Source of the DNA: an uncultured Saprospiraceae bacterium
Lineage (GTDB): Bacteria; Bacteroidota; Bacteroidia; Chitinophagales; Saprospiraceae
DNA: 9,446 nt
Assembly (NCBI GenBank): GCA_937969485.1
Contig: CALBVQ010000015.1
Span: 1-9,446 of the forward strand
Direction of reading: 5' to 3'
Shown: in pieces, positions 1-6,831 of the stretch
Layout: each line of letters opens with the position of its first letter
Position numbering within the stretch: position 1 is the stretch's first letter
Position numbers and translations under genes: made by a program
Notes under the pieces: generated by a model
What the model was told of the DNA's origin: nothing
The model's input: the letters and a program-made list of their open reading frames with translations, nothing else
The model's database searches: none

Positions 1-44
1 GGACGTTCCCATTATCGAAGCAGTTTCAGCTCGTAGTAGATATC

Positions 45-197
45 TTAATGCATATTTCGGGTTAAATCAAGTACAAGGCAGAAAACGCAAGGATAGCCTT
101 AGCTATCATGAGTATTTCTAACGAAGTAATTGCCTTTATAAACTTGAAAATATGCGAAATTCTAAAACAGATTTGGTATTAATGCATATTTCGGGTT
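45..197. repeat. Nested palindromic repeat unit flanked by 19-bp direct repeats
   Basis: The 19-mer ttaatgcatatttcgggtt occurs identically at 45-63 and 179-197. Between them lies an imperfect palindrome centred near 99-100. The paired blocks, from outside in, are gcatattt 50-57 with aaatatgc 148-155, tcaagt 67-72 with acttga 142-147, aaggca 75-80 with tgcctt 131-136, and gatagc 92-97 with gctatc 102-107 around a CTTA loop. The collinear order of four arm pairs over about 106 bp makes chance unlikely. No open frame encodes a transposase. It resembles a MITE- or REP-like non-autonomous element, but that class is inferred. The same core (gcatatttcgggt) recurs at 4861-4914. The right-hand copy ends about 25 bp before the bioY -7 box, so the element may supply part of that promoter's upstream region. 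Confidence 0.75.
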
Positions 198-222
198 TAA
201 TAGTAAATAGATTAAGAATAAT

Positions 223-230
223 TACATTTG
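223..230 (+). promoter_or_regulatory. Bacteroidota-type -7 promoter element for bioY
   Basis: TACATTTG matches the Bacteroidota primary-sigma -7 consensus TAnnTTTG exactly and lies 15 nt before the bioY ATG, predicting a very short 5' leader. No good TTG-type -33 element is seen at the usual spacing. The region where it should be is the T-rich end of the 179-197 repeat copy (TTTA at 196-199). No purine-rich ribosome binding site precedes the ATG, which is normal for this phylum. Confidence 0.5.
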
Positions 231-245
231 TAAAAAACTGAACCA

Positions 246-806
246 ATGCCAACCCAGCTTATATCGTTGATAAAAATTGTTCTAGCAGTAGTGACTATCA
301 TTTTCAGTGCTCAATTTAGCTACGACTTGCAACTCGGAGAAACTATTGTTCCCATCACAGGCCAATCACTTGCGGTGCTTTGTTGGGCATTTTTTATGAG
401 ACCTTCTGAATCTTTCACAGCTGTGCTGGTTTATATATTGCTTGGTGTTTATGCTTTGCCGGTTTTTGCAAATAATAGTCAGGGAATGGAAGTGGTTATG
501 GGAGCGACAGGTGGTTATCTTATAGGATTTCTTCTTGCATCGTTGATTGTATCGTGGGTTCGTGATCCCTATAAGAAGGAAAATCCGTTCAGCGTCCTAC
601 TTCTAATGATTTTAGGTACTGCTATCATACTTATATGCGGTATGATCCGATTGAGTATATTGATTGGTTTTGAGGAAAGCGTACAAGCTGGTTTATATAA
701 TCTTTGGCAAGGAGCTGTAATTAAAATAATTCTTGGCACATTGATTTGCTATGTGATTCACCTGATTTTTCGTTTTGCAACACCTAAAAAATACAAAACC
801 AGCTAA
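246..806 (+). CDS. bioY: Biotin transporter BioY (ECF S component)
   Basis: This gene encodes a 186-residue polytopic inner-membrane protein, the usual BioY length. Family hallmarks visible are VPITGQSLAV (35-44), LLGVYALPVFA (65-75), the glycine-rich GATGGYLIGF (86-95), and LWQGAVIKIILGTL (153-166), which corresponds to the conserved PG-D-hhK helix of the family. About six hydrophobic segments are present. BioY binds biotin at the membrane and normally works with the ECF energising module EcfA/EcfA'/EcfT. None of those genes is in this window, so the module must lie elsewhere or BioY acts alone. The ATG fits the motif spacing, and the -7 box at 223-230 lies just upstream. It converges with the glycosyltransferase operon, from which it is separated by 193 bp. 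No BirA-type two-half-site operator is evident. The tail is short and basic (KKYKTS). Confidence 0.93.
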   Translation: MPTQLISLIKIVLAVVTIIFSAQFSYDLQLGETIVPITGQSLAVLCWAFFMRPSESFTAVLVYILLGVYALPVFANNSQGMEVVMGATGGYLIGFLLASLIVSWVRDPYKKENPFSVLLLMILGTAIILICGMIRLSILIGFEESVQAGLYNLWQGAVIKIILGTLICYVIHLIFRFATPKKYKTS

Positions 807-999
807 AATTATGATCACCGCATTAATTCCGCTTAAAATGCTGTAATTCGTAGTTGCATCAGCTCTGAAACATGATGCTAAGGCTAACAGCATATTACAA
901 CTTCAACTTCGCAATTGAGGCTAATCCAAGATCATTAGCTCATTCGATGTAGATCCAGAAATTCTAAATCAAAATGGTATATCAAGTACAACAATAATC
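807..999. other. Convergent intergenic spacer, no clear terminator
   Basis: This 193-bp gap separates the stop codons of bioY and the GT-C gene. A weak nested hairpin can be drawn: tgtaat 842-847 with attaca 894-899, enclosing atgct 875-879 with agcat 889-893. It has no T tract on either strand, so it is not a canonical intrinsic terminator. I see no gene here. Confidence 0.4.
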
Positions 1000-2286
1000 T
1001 CACATGAGTTTGTGAGGATTCCTCATATCTTTCACAATGAAAACCCATAATATTGCATATTCCATCGCAATAAGGTAATAGTAAAGTTCCCCTCCTTCGT
1101 AGTATTTCGAATAACTAAAAATTCCAAGGAAAGACCAAAATATGCCATATCGCAAATCCGTGAATATCGACAAGAATACAAGTAGAGCGATATACCAAGG
1201 ATGCACAGTTGTACTTAAACTGTAGTACACAGTAAATGCAATAATCATATAGGTGCAAAGGGATTGGATAGAAACGCCTTTCTCCTTCCAGGCTAAGAAC
1301 AGGATAGTAACAGCAGAAATTATGGCAAGTACAGGACCAAGTTTACTTATAACATTGTAACCTTTTGTAAGGAAACCTATTTCTCGAAATACATAGTAGA
1401 AACTGGCATTAAATTCGAATTTTTGAAAGTAGAGATCAAGTCCTTTTCCGAAATTCTCATAACTACCCCATAACATTGGGGCAAAGAGAATTATCATAAC
1501 AACAGCAAAGTAAGTGCCCTGCTTCAACCACTGACTAAACGGAATTCTACGGAGCATAAAAGGAAGCGCTAACGCAGTGACCAACTTACTCGAAATAGAA
1601 AACCCTAGGCCGAACAGCCCTTTTAGCCATGATTTTTGGGCCAACGAGCCCCATAAAAATACAGCGAACCCAAAAATCATCAACACCTCCATGTGCATAT
1701 TTCCCATCAGCTCTACAAGCACCAGCGGATTCAGCAAGTAAACGAAAATCCATTTCTTGTCTTTTCCTATATGCTCCAACACCTTAACACCAAATACAAA
1801 GGTTCCTACCTCCGCCGCAAATAAAATAGCTTTTATAAAAATCATTTGTCCGAAAAGGCTATTCGGAAGGACGAATGACGCTGAAGCGAAAATGGCTTGC
1901 AACACTGTGGGATATACCGAGTAATAGCTAGGAGAATTCATTTCAGACAGTAAGATCCTATGGAACTCATTCAAATCTAAGGAAACATTAATAGGTAGAG
2001 CTGCGTATGGGTTTACTCCTTGTGTTACTAGCCAACCATCCCAAAGGAATCGGTAAATGTCGTCACTCAATCCAGGAAAAAAAAATAGGGCAATAAAGCG
2101 CAGACCAAAAGCCAGACCGAGCATCACCTTCCAAGGAATCTTAAAAACGAAAAAGCCATACGCAAGAAAAGCGACGGTATAAAAACCGAAAATCAGAGGA
2201 AAATCATCAATCTTGACGAATATCAATAAGGCGAGAATCGATAAGATATAAACAACGACTGCACTCCTTATTTTAACTACTTCCAT
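1000..2286 (-). CDS. GT-C family membrane glycosyltransferase (polyprenyl-phosphate-sugar dependent, mannosyltransferase-like)
   Basis: This gene encodes a 428-residue protein with about twelve hydrophobic segments spread along its whole length, typical of GT-C glycosyltransferases. These use a polyprenyl-phosphate sugar as donor on the outer face of the inner membrane. The signature is SDDIYRFLWDG (74-84) followed by GVNPY (90-94). The Asp-Asp pair (D75, D76) sits in the first large extracytoplasmic loop, where GT-C enzymes keep catalytic or metal-binding acids. This DD-hYRhhWDG...G-NPY pattern is seen in MptA/MptB-like and PIG-M-like mannosyltransferases. Later conserved-looking spots are NPL (186-188), GNMHME (195-200) and TTVHPWY (359-365). 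It is the last gene of the three-gene operon: its ATG shares one base with the TAA of the preceding gene (TAATG). The donor is probably made by the first gene of the operon. Sugar and acceptor are not readable from the sequence; mannose is a family-level guess. Confidence 0.78.
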   Translation of the reverse strand: MEVVKIRSAVVVYILSILALLIFVKIDDFPLIFGFYTVAFLAYGFFVFKIPWKVMLGLAFGLRFIALFFFPGLSDDIYRFLWDGWLVTQGVNPYAALPINVSLDLNEFHRILLSEMNSPSYYSVYPTVLQAIFASASFVLPNSLFGQMIFIKAILFAAEVGTFVFGVKVLEHIGKDKKWIFVYLLNPLVLVELMGNMHMEVLMIFGFAVFLWGSLAQKSWLKGLFGLGFSISSKLVTALALPFMLRRIPFSQWLKQGTYFAVVMIILFAPMLWGSYENFGKGLDLYFQKFEFNASFYYVFREIGFLTKGYNVISKLGPVLAIISAVTILFLAWKEKGVSIQSLCTYMIIAFTVYYSLSTTVHPWYIALLVFLSIFTDLRYGIFWSFLGIFSYSKYYEGGELYYYLIAMEYAILWVFIVKDMRNPHKLM

Positions 2287-3758
2287 TATCTAAGCGCAAG
2301 GTGCTTTATTGAGAAAAAACAAATTGAACCGTATCCAACTGCAAGTAAAATATGAAACAAAATGAATGACATATTACCTGTCAATACACCTTGAACAATT
2401 GCTAGGATGAAATACAAACATAAGACGCCTTCTAAAATTGTAGTGAATGGAATCTTCTTAGCTAGATAGTTCTTCTTATTCATCTTATCTGCTATTGTAT
2501 TCAAATTAAACTTAGGCGTCCTTATAAATGCTGACTTTTTTCCTCGATATCCTTGCAATACAGCAATTGAATTATGTAAAGATAAGCCCATTGATAAGGC
2601 TAAAAACACCGGAAATAATAGAACAAATTTCAATAAGTTCTTTCCAAATTTTTCACCAGCCCATGCACCTTTCACATTTCCTACATAGTAGACTGCCATG
2701 ATAGATAACATCGAAGTTAAGAAAATGGCAAAGTACTTCATAGGGAAATTTACTCCTTCCATAAGAAACAAAACTGGCACTGAAAACACGCCCACGATAA
2801 AAACACACAAGAAAATCGACGAGGACAATAAATGCAATGTGGCATGAAATTTCTTTACGAAAGAAAGATCAGCCTTCCATACTGTTGGCAATAACTTCTT
2901 TGCAGTCTCTGCTCCACCCTTCATCCACCTATGCTGTTGAGACTTCAGACCATTCATTTCAGCTGGCAACTCAGCAGGACTAACCGTATTTTCCAAGTAA
3001 TAAATCTTGTATCCTTTTAACTGAGCACGTACACTTAAATCAAGATCTTCAGTTAATGTATCTGCCTCCCAGCCACCTGCGTCCTCTATCGTTTGCTTTC
3101 TCCACACACCCCCTGTACCATTAAACTGTAGAAAATAGTTCCCGTTTTCTCTTCCTACCTGCTCAACCGTAAAATGTACATTCAATTGAAAAGCCTGGAG
3201 TCGAGTGATAATCGAATAGTCTTCGTTTATATGTCCCCATCTTGTTTGGACAACTCCTATTTCTGGATTCGCAAAATGAGGAATTGTTCTCATCAAGAAA
3301 TCTGGATCAGGCATAAAGTCAGCATCGAAAATAGCAAAAAATTCACCTTTAGCGTGTTTCATATCCTCTTTCAGCGCTCCTGCTTTGTAGCCTTTTCTAT
3401 CTTCACGAGTCACTTGCACAATATCAAATCCCTTTGCCTTGTATTCCTCCACTTTTCTCGCTGTAATCTCTACTGTCTCATCCGTAGAATCGTCCAATAC
3501 CCTGATTTCATAGCGGTCTTTAGGATAATCAAATTTTACAATATTATCTATCAATCGCTCAACAACATACATTTCATTAAAGATAGGCAGTTGCACCGTC
3601 ACAAAGGGATACTCACCAGATCCCATTTCTACAGAATCCACCACCTTATCATGTTTGTAATATTTGAATAACAAGTGGAATTGCATCAGGCAAAAAGCAG
3701 CAATGTAGGTCAATGCCACTATGTAAATCCCGAAAACTATATAGGTCACTACTATCAT
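2286..3758 (-). CDS. Processive-type GT2 glycosyltransferase, cellulose synthase/CslA-like
   Basis: This gene encodes a 490-residue membrane GT2. One N-terminal helix (about 4-30) precedes a cytosolic catalytic domain (about 50-300) and roughly five C-terminal membrane segments (about 307-485). The full D, D, D, QxxRW set of processive beta-glycosyltransferases is present: QLPIFNE (56-62), DD of LDDSTDET (89-90), the KAGAL loop (125-129), DAD (145-147), TED (236-238) and QQHRW (274-278). These residues bind the nucleotide sugar and metal, provide the base and hold the acceptor. Overall it resembles the glucan/mannan synthase branch (CesA/CslA-like), using a UDP- or GDP-hexose and possibly moving the product across the membrane. 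There is no C-terminal PilZ domain, so direct cyclic-di-GMP control as in BcsA is not expected. No BcsB-like partner or beta-glucanase is adjacent, which argues against a standard bcs cellulose operon. It overlaps the preceding gene by 4 bp (ATGA) and the next by 1 bp, indicating translational coupling. Confidence 0.85.
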   Translation of the reverse strand: MIVVTYIVFGIYIVALTYIAAFCLMQFHLLFKYYKHDKVVDSVEMGSGEYPFVTVQLPIFNEMYVVERLIDNIVKFDYPKDRYEIRVLDDSTDETVEITARKVEEYKAKGFDIVQVTREDRKGYKAGALKEDMKHAKGEFFAIFDADFMPDPDFLMRTIPHFANPEIGVVQTRWGHINEDYSIITRLQAFQLNVHFTVEQVGRENGNYFLQFNGTGGVWRKQTIEDAGGWEADTLTEDLDLSVRAQLKGYKIYYLENTVSPAELPAEMNGLKSQQHRWMKGGAETAKKLLPTVWKADLSFVKKFHATLHLLSSSIFLCVFIVGVFSVPVLFLMEGVNFPMKYFAIFLTSMLSIMAVYYVGNVKGAWAGEKFGKNLLKFVLLFPVFLALSMGLSLHNSIAVLQGYRGKKSAFIRTPKFNLNTIADKMNKKNYLAKKIPFTTILEGVLCLYFILAIVQGVLTGNMSFILFHILLAVGYGSICFFSIKHLALR

Positions 3759-4450
3759 ATCAATTTAAATATCGTCCACAAAATTTTATGCCCAGCAAGT
3801 ATAGTGCCTTTGACCGTTCCACTAACTTTTGAAACGCCTATTCTTTTTCGGTAATTTACCGCAACTTCTTCACACTTCATCTTTAATTTTGCCGCCTTAA
3901 CTTGCATTTCTACCGTCCACCCAAAATCTTCATCTTGCATATCAATCTCAAGCAAACTACTGTATTTCACTGCCCTGAATGGCCCAAGATCTGTAAAAGT
4001 GTACTTGTAAAACAACTTGATTAAGTTTGTCGCTAACCAATTACCAAATATCTGTTGGGGAGTCATCGAACCTGCCTGTAAATCACCAAGCGCGCGACTG
4101 CCTATGACCAATTCTACATCTCTTTCAATAATAGGATTCACTAAGTCCACCATCTCCGCAGGATAATCAGAATAATCTCCATCTATAAAGACAACAATAT
4201 CTGGAGCAATTTCATTCTTGGCGATATGAGCAAGTCCTACCAAACAGGCATATCCGTAACCCTTCTTAGCTGCTAGGAGAACTGTCGCACCAGCATTTTT
4301 AGCAACATTAGCCGTATCATCCGTCGATGCATTGTTACACACAATAACTTCACGTACAAGACCTTGAGGAATTTCACCAACAACCTTCCCTATCGACTTT
4401 TCTTCGTTAAAGGCAGGTATCACAACATCAATTATCACAGGTGAATTCAT
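3755..4450 (-). CDS. Soluble GT2 glycosyltransferase, dolichol-phosphate mannosyltransferase (DPM)-like
   Basis: This gene encodes a 231-residue GT-A fold protein without membrane helices. It likely transfers a hexose from a nucleotide sugar to polyprenyl phosphate on the cytosolic side. Visible elements are DVVIPAFNEE (8-17), NNASTDDT (39-46), KKGYGYACLVGL (62-73), DGDYSDYP (90-97) as the metal-binding DxD equivalent, GSR (117-119), FTDLGPFRA (152-160), GWTVEMQVKA (177-186) and RIGVSKVSGT (203-212). The first Asp of the usual DDGSTD nucleotide-binding motif is Asn here (N39); I suspect this is normal for the subfamily but cannot confirm it. I chose the ATG at 4450. An in-frame TTG three codons upstream lies inside the -7 promoter box and is unlikely to be transcribed. 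This is the first gene of the operon, overlapping the next by 4 bp. Mannose versus glucose specificity cannot be told. Confidence 0.82.
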   Translation of the reverse strand: MNSPVIIDVVIPAFNEEKSIGKVVGEIPQGLVREVIVCNNASTDDTANVAKNAGATVLLAAKKGYGYACLVGLAHIAKNEIAPDIVVFIDGDYSDYPAEMVDLVNPIIERDVELVIGSRALGDLQAGSMTPQQIFGNWLATNLIKLFYKYTFTDLGPFRAVKYSSLLEIDMQDEDFGWTVEMQVKAAKLKMKCEEVAVNYRKRIGVSKVSGTVKGTILAGHKILWTIFKLI

Positions 4451-4456
4451 CGCTCG

Positions 4457-4464
4457 CAAAGGTA
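4457..4464 (-). promoter_or_regulatory. -7 promoter element of the glycosyltransferase operon, almost leaderless
   Basis: On the minus strand TACCTTTG (read 4464 to 4457) is an exact TAnnTTTG match, followed by only six bases (CGAGCG) before the ATG at 4450. A TTTG at 4493-4490 could be the -33 element, although the 25-bp gap is longer than the usual 17-23. If transcription starts a few bases past the box, the mRNA would have a 0-3 nt leader. This placement also decides against the upstream TTG start. Confidence 0.6.
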
Positions 4465-4588
4465 ACGTATTTACTCATATTAGTATTCTCAAATCGCGCA
4501 TTGGTTGTCTGACAAAAAACATTTACCTGAATGAAAATAGGGCAAATTATAAAAAGTAAAGAATAGGTATGCTTCGTATTAATGAAAG

Positions 4589-4617
4589 TTAACGAGAGAC
4601 ACAGGTGGATTCGTTAA
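4589..4617. repeat. Perfect 7-bp inverted repeat
   Basis: ttaacga (4589-4595) and tcgttaa (4611-4617) are perfect reverse complements separated by 15 bp. The dyad lies about 140 bp upstream of the glycosyltransferase operon. It could be an operator-like site or a chance dyad; nothing else in the window repeats it. Confidence 0.3.
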
Positions 4618-4797
4618 TTGATACAGTTTGTAAAACACAATTAATCATAGTAAATCAGTAGAAAAAACAGAATAGGTATTAGTTACTTTTGAAGAATGCG
4701 TGTATTGATTCATAATTCTAAGTTGATTCACCTAAGTCTTCTGTAGTAGCTTGGTTTGCGTTACTTACTTGACAATAATAGGTAAACTAATCTCTTT

Positions 4798-4813
4798 TAG
4801 GCTTCTGCCAAAA
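4798..4813 (+). repeat. Degenerate copy of the TTGGCTTNCGCCAAAA hairpin repeat
   Basis: taggcttctgccaaaa differs from the 16-bp consensus at two positions. A short GGC/GCC stem is kept and a run of A follows (4810-4817). It belongs with the copies at 4963-4978, 6765-6780 and 7012-7027. Confidence 0.4.
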
Positions 4814-4860
4814 AAAACGCATCATCTTTTTACTTCCCGGTAGAACAACGCAACAATTCT

Positions 4861-4914
4861 ACCCGAAATATGCGCTAAGGTTTACGTCATGAGAACTTAG
4901 TGCCTATTTCGGGT
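4861..4914. repeat. Hairpin palindrome with gcatatttcgggt core
   Basis: The left arm 4861-4879 and right arm 4896-4914 are 19-nt reverse complements with two mismatches, around a 16-nt loop. The left arm, read on the minus strand, contains exactly the 13-mer gcatatttcgggt found at 50-62 and 184-196. The right arm carries it with one mismatch (gcctatttcgggt, 4902-4914). This is therefore a second locus of the repeat family seen at the left end of the window. There is no T tract, so it is not a standard terminator. Confidence 0.7.
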
Positions 4915-4962
4915 TCAATGGCCTCAAGATAGCCAGCTCAACAACTTAGTAGCATAGAACCC

Positions 4963-4978
4963 TTTTGGCGAAAGCCAA
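4963..4978 (-). repeat. TTGGCTTNCGCCAAAA hairpin repeat, perfect copy
   Basis: On the minus strand this reads TTGGCTTTCGCCAAAA, a 5-bp TTGGC/GCCAA stem with a 4-nt loop. It lies about 30 bp beyond the stop codon of the secreted-protein gene on the same strand. No T run follows the stem in either direction, so a terminator role is not supported. Confidence 0.5.
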
Positions 4979-5010
4979 CTTCTGCAACAGATAAGAACCA
5001 TGTAATGTGA

Positions 5011-6609
5011 TCACAACAACTTTATGATCTTGAGCACTGACTCGCAATTTGCCACAGCAAGAAAATACATACCAGAAGGAAGAGCTTCAAACGAGTATGA
5101 ACTCTTTTTACCCTGAAATACCAACTTTCCGGCTGCGTCATACAAGGTAATTTCGAAATCTTCATTCAAATCCACATCGTAGTAAAACGGATTAGGTGAA
5201 ACTCGCACTAGATCACAATAAGATTCATCGGAACATTCGGAGTAGCTGAAATCAACATAAATACTATCTCTTTGGAAACCACATTTTTCAGTCTCAACAT
5301 CAACATAGTACAAACCTGCTTTCGTAATATTTCTCTGAGGCTCCGTAGATCCATCATTCCACAGATAAGACCATGCATTCTCCTTTGTAACATCGAGAAA
5401 CAGCGATGAACTTGAACACACCGTAGTGTCAGAAACTAGAAAAGGATCAGAAAAAACTTCTGTTTGGTAGTCGTAAATCAGGTTCGGTAATCCCCAGGTT
5501 GAAACTCTACCACCAAGATCAACTGAACCGATCTGTGGATTTAAATCATTGGGGTTTTCGATCGTAGTCAAGCTTGTCATCCCATTTAGTCGAGCAGCAT
5601 AAAGCTTTTTATCAGGCCCTATTTCAATAGTACCAAAGGCTATGTTGCCAATAGTTACACGATCTTGCGAACTCGAAATATCTTCAGCTAGCAAATCGTA
5701 CTGATAAATTCCATACCTAGGCAAGGTTTCCTCTCCGGTGCTTTGATAAAGCTTTGTATTATCAGGCGAAAAGCAAACCCCATAGGAGAGGTATAAGCCT
5801 TGATTAAAATTTTGAGTGATCTCTCTTGCATTGGAAAGTCTACCAGTTTCGTTGTCGAAATCTAGAAGTTCCAAGTGCCACGTTGAAACTGCCCAAGAAT
5901 CAACCACATCGTAAATGGCTGACCATGTTGAAGCGATCATTTTACCATTTGGCGATGCCTTCAAGCATCCGATGGCACTAGATGTTTCGCAGCATCCCGT
6001 GTTTTCTTCCATTGCGGAACCAACGGCACTTATTACAGCTTGTTTTTCCACACCGTCACAAGTAATCAAAAAACTATGATATTCGTCACTTCTGAACGGG
6101 TGAGAAATCAACCAGAAATCACGTCCATTTGCATGTGAAATCACCGTCTGCTTCTCTGTCGCACGATCAAGTAAATGGACATTCTTTTCGATCACTGCAC
6201 CTTGACCGTTATTCATTGACATGTCAACAACTGAATATTTCAAGCCATGAGATAATTGAGCCCCAATTGTAAATATGAAATAAAGTTGATCATCAAGTGG
6301 CCAAGGGACTATAATTGCTGATTGAGTAGTTGACTGATGTCCATGAAGATTACTTCCATTTTCCATAACCTCATGATCCTTACTCATCACGGTCACGCCA
6401 TTTGTATAAAAAAGTAACTCTCCGTTCTCGTTGGAAATTGTCGCGCATCCCTCTGCAGTTAATATCTCATTATCTAGAAGTGCAGTGGGCGGATCGGTAT
6501 GAAAATCTAGGCCACAACCATAACCGAAATACCACTGCTTAGCTTGATTTTGGCTATGTCCTTGGAGGGAACAAAAGCAGATAAGAAAGATACTTATTAA
6601 ACTACGCAT
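5011..6609 (-). CDS. Secreted beta-propeller-like protein with T9SS type A sorting domain
   Basis: This gene encodes a 532-residue exported protein. The chosen ATG at 6609 begins a clear signal peptide (residues 1-19, a hydrophobic stretch ending near QGHSQ). The longer in-frame start at 6657 would bury this peptide behind 16 non-hydrophobic residues. The opening YFGYGCGLDF...EGCATISNENGELLFYT (27-69) is typical of a Bacteroidota surface-protein family. PD40-like strands occur at ASPNGKMIAS (218-227), FSPDNTKLYQS (280-290) and IGPDKKLYAAR (330-340), consistent with a propeller of roughly 25-385. A PKD/Ig-like module follows (about 389-453, with LWNDGST at 416-422 and cysteines at 398 and 443). 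The C-terminus (about 464-532: SPNPF, then ITLYDAAGKLV, then LPSGMYFLAV) is a T9SS type A domain. That directs export across the outer membrane, usually with surface attachment. The gene has its own transcription unit, divergent from the CotH gene. Ligand and function are unknown. Confidence 0.85.
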   Translation of the reverse strand: MRSLISIFLICFCSLQGHSQNQAKQWYFGYGCGLDFHTDPPTALLDNEILTAEGCATISNENGELLFYTNGVTVMSKDHEVMENGSNLHGHQSTTQSAIIVPWPLDDQLYFIFTIGAQLSHGLKYSVVDMSMNNGQGAVIEKNVHLLDRATEKQTVISHANGRDFWLISHPFRSDEYHSFLITCDGVEKQAVISAVGSAMEENTGCCETSSAIGCLKASPNGKMIASTWSAIYDVVDSWAVSTWHLELLDFDNETGRLSNAREITQNFNQGLYLSYGVCFSPDNTKLYQSTGEETLPRYGIYQYDLLAEDISSSQDRVTIGNIAFGTIEIGPDKKLYAARLNGMTSLTTIENPNDLNPQIGSVDLGGRVSTWGLPNLIYDYQTEVFSDPFLVSDTTVCSSSSLFLDVTKENAWSYLWNDGSTEPQRNITKAGLYYVDVETEKCGFQRDSIYVDFSYSECSDESYCDLVRVSPNPFYYDVDLNEDFEITLYDAAGKLVFQGKKSSYSFEALPSGMYFLAVANCESVLKIIKLL

Positions 6610-6617
6610 GAAATAAC

Positions 6618-6628
6618 TTAGTGGTTGG
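6618..6628 (-). promoter_or_regulatory. Upstream motif CCAACCACTAA shared by both T9SS cargo genes
   Basis: On the minus strand CCAACCACTAA ends 8 nt before the ATG at 6609. The identical 11-mer ends 10 nt before the ATG of the divergent CotH gene (7158-7168). A near-consensus -7 box TATATTTA (minus strand, 6653-6646) lies upstream, so the motif would fall in the mRNA leader. Its role is not known; a translation-initiation or leader element is inferred. Confidence 0.4.
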
Positions 6629-6764
6629 TATGTAGCCCTAAAAGCTAAATATAGCAATAAAACTAGCTTGAATTATTAATTTTTGATAAGCAAGGTGTTT
6701 ACCTGAGGCCTATCCTCAATAGACACACTTTACTCTATTGAAGACGAAAAATATGCCTTGGAGG

Positions 6765-6780
6765 TTGGCTTACGCCAAAA
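6765..6780 (+). repeat. TTGGCTTNCGCCAAAA hairpin repeat, perfect copy
   Basis: TTGGCTTACGCCAAAA forms a TTGGC/GCCAA stem with loop TTAC and is followed by more A residues. It lies about 50 bp before the GC-rich block, inside the divergent promoter region. Confidence 0.5.
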
Positions 6781-6831
6781 AAGATATTATCCAGCTGAAT
6801 ACCTAGTATAGGATTTACTATTTCTTCTCTT

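Larger units (their letters stand above)
4465..5010. other. Noncoding region between the operon promoter and the secreted propeller gene
   Basis: About 550 bp with no credible gene on either strand. It is AT-rich and holds a 7-bp dyad (4589-4617), two copies of the TTGGCTTNCGCCAAAA hairpin (4798-4813 and 4963-4978) and a palindrome built from the gcatatttcgggt core (4861-4914). An 11-mer agaataggtat is repeated directly at 4560-4570 and 4669-4679. No clear intrinsic terminator is seen for the secreted-protein gene that ends at 5011. Confidence 0.6.

Noticed and set aside
2..121. Frame open from the window edge to a TAA at 119-121, which could be the C-terminus of an upstream gene.
   Set aside because: Only about 15 codons precede the repeat element, the rest translates the repeat, and no family is recognisable. 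A real gene end here is possible but cannot be supported.
228..248. TTGTAA before bioY as a BirA operator half-site.
   Set aside because: No matching right half-site at the expected spacing; TTTG is better explained by the -7 box.
693..893. 66-codon frame on the minus strand.
   Set aside because: More than half of it is antisense to bioY, its hydrophobic residues mirror that gene, and it has no promoter or recognisable family.
3174..3671. 165-codon frame on the plus strand.
   Set aside because: Lies wholly opposite the CesA-like gene, whose catalytic motifs are intact; the composition looks like antisense shadow.
4963..4978. Hairpin downstream of the propeller gene as an intrinsic terminator.
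   Set aside because: The stem is only 5 bp and no T run follows it in the direction of transcription; the same sequence also occurs where no gene ends.
5208..5393. 61-codon minus-strand frame.
   Set aside because: Alternate frame inside the PKD/T9SS part of the propeller gene.
6610..6657. Upstream in-frame start extending the propeller protein by 16 residues.
   Set aside because: It would mask the signal peptide and overlap both the candidate promoter box and the shared upstream motif.
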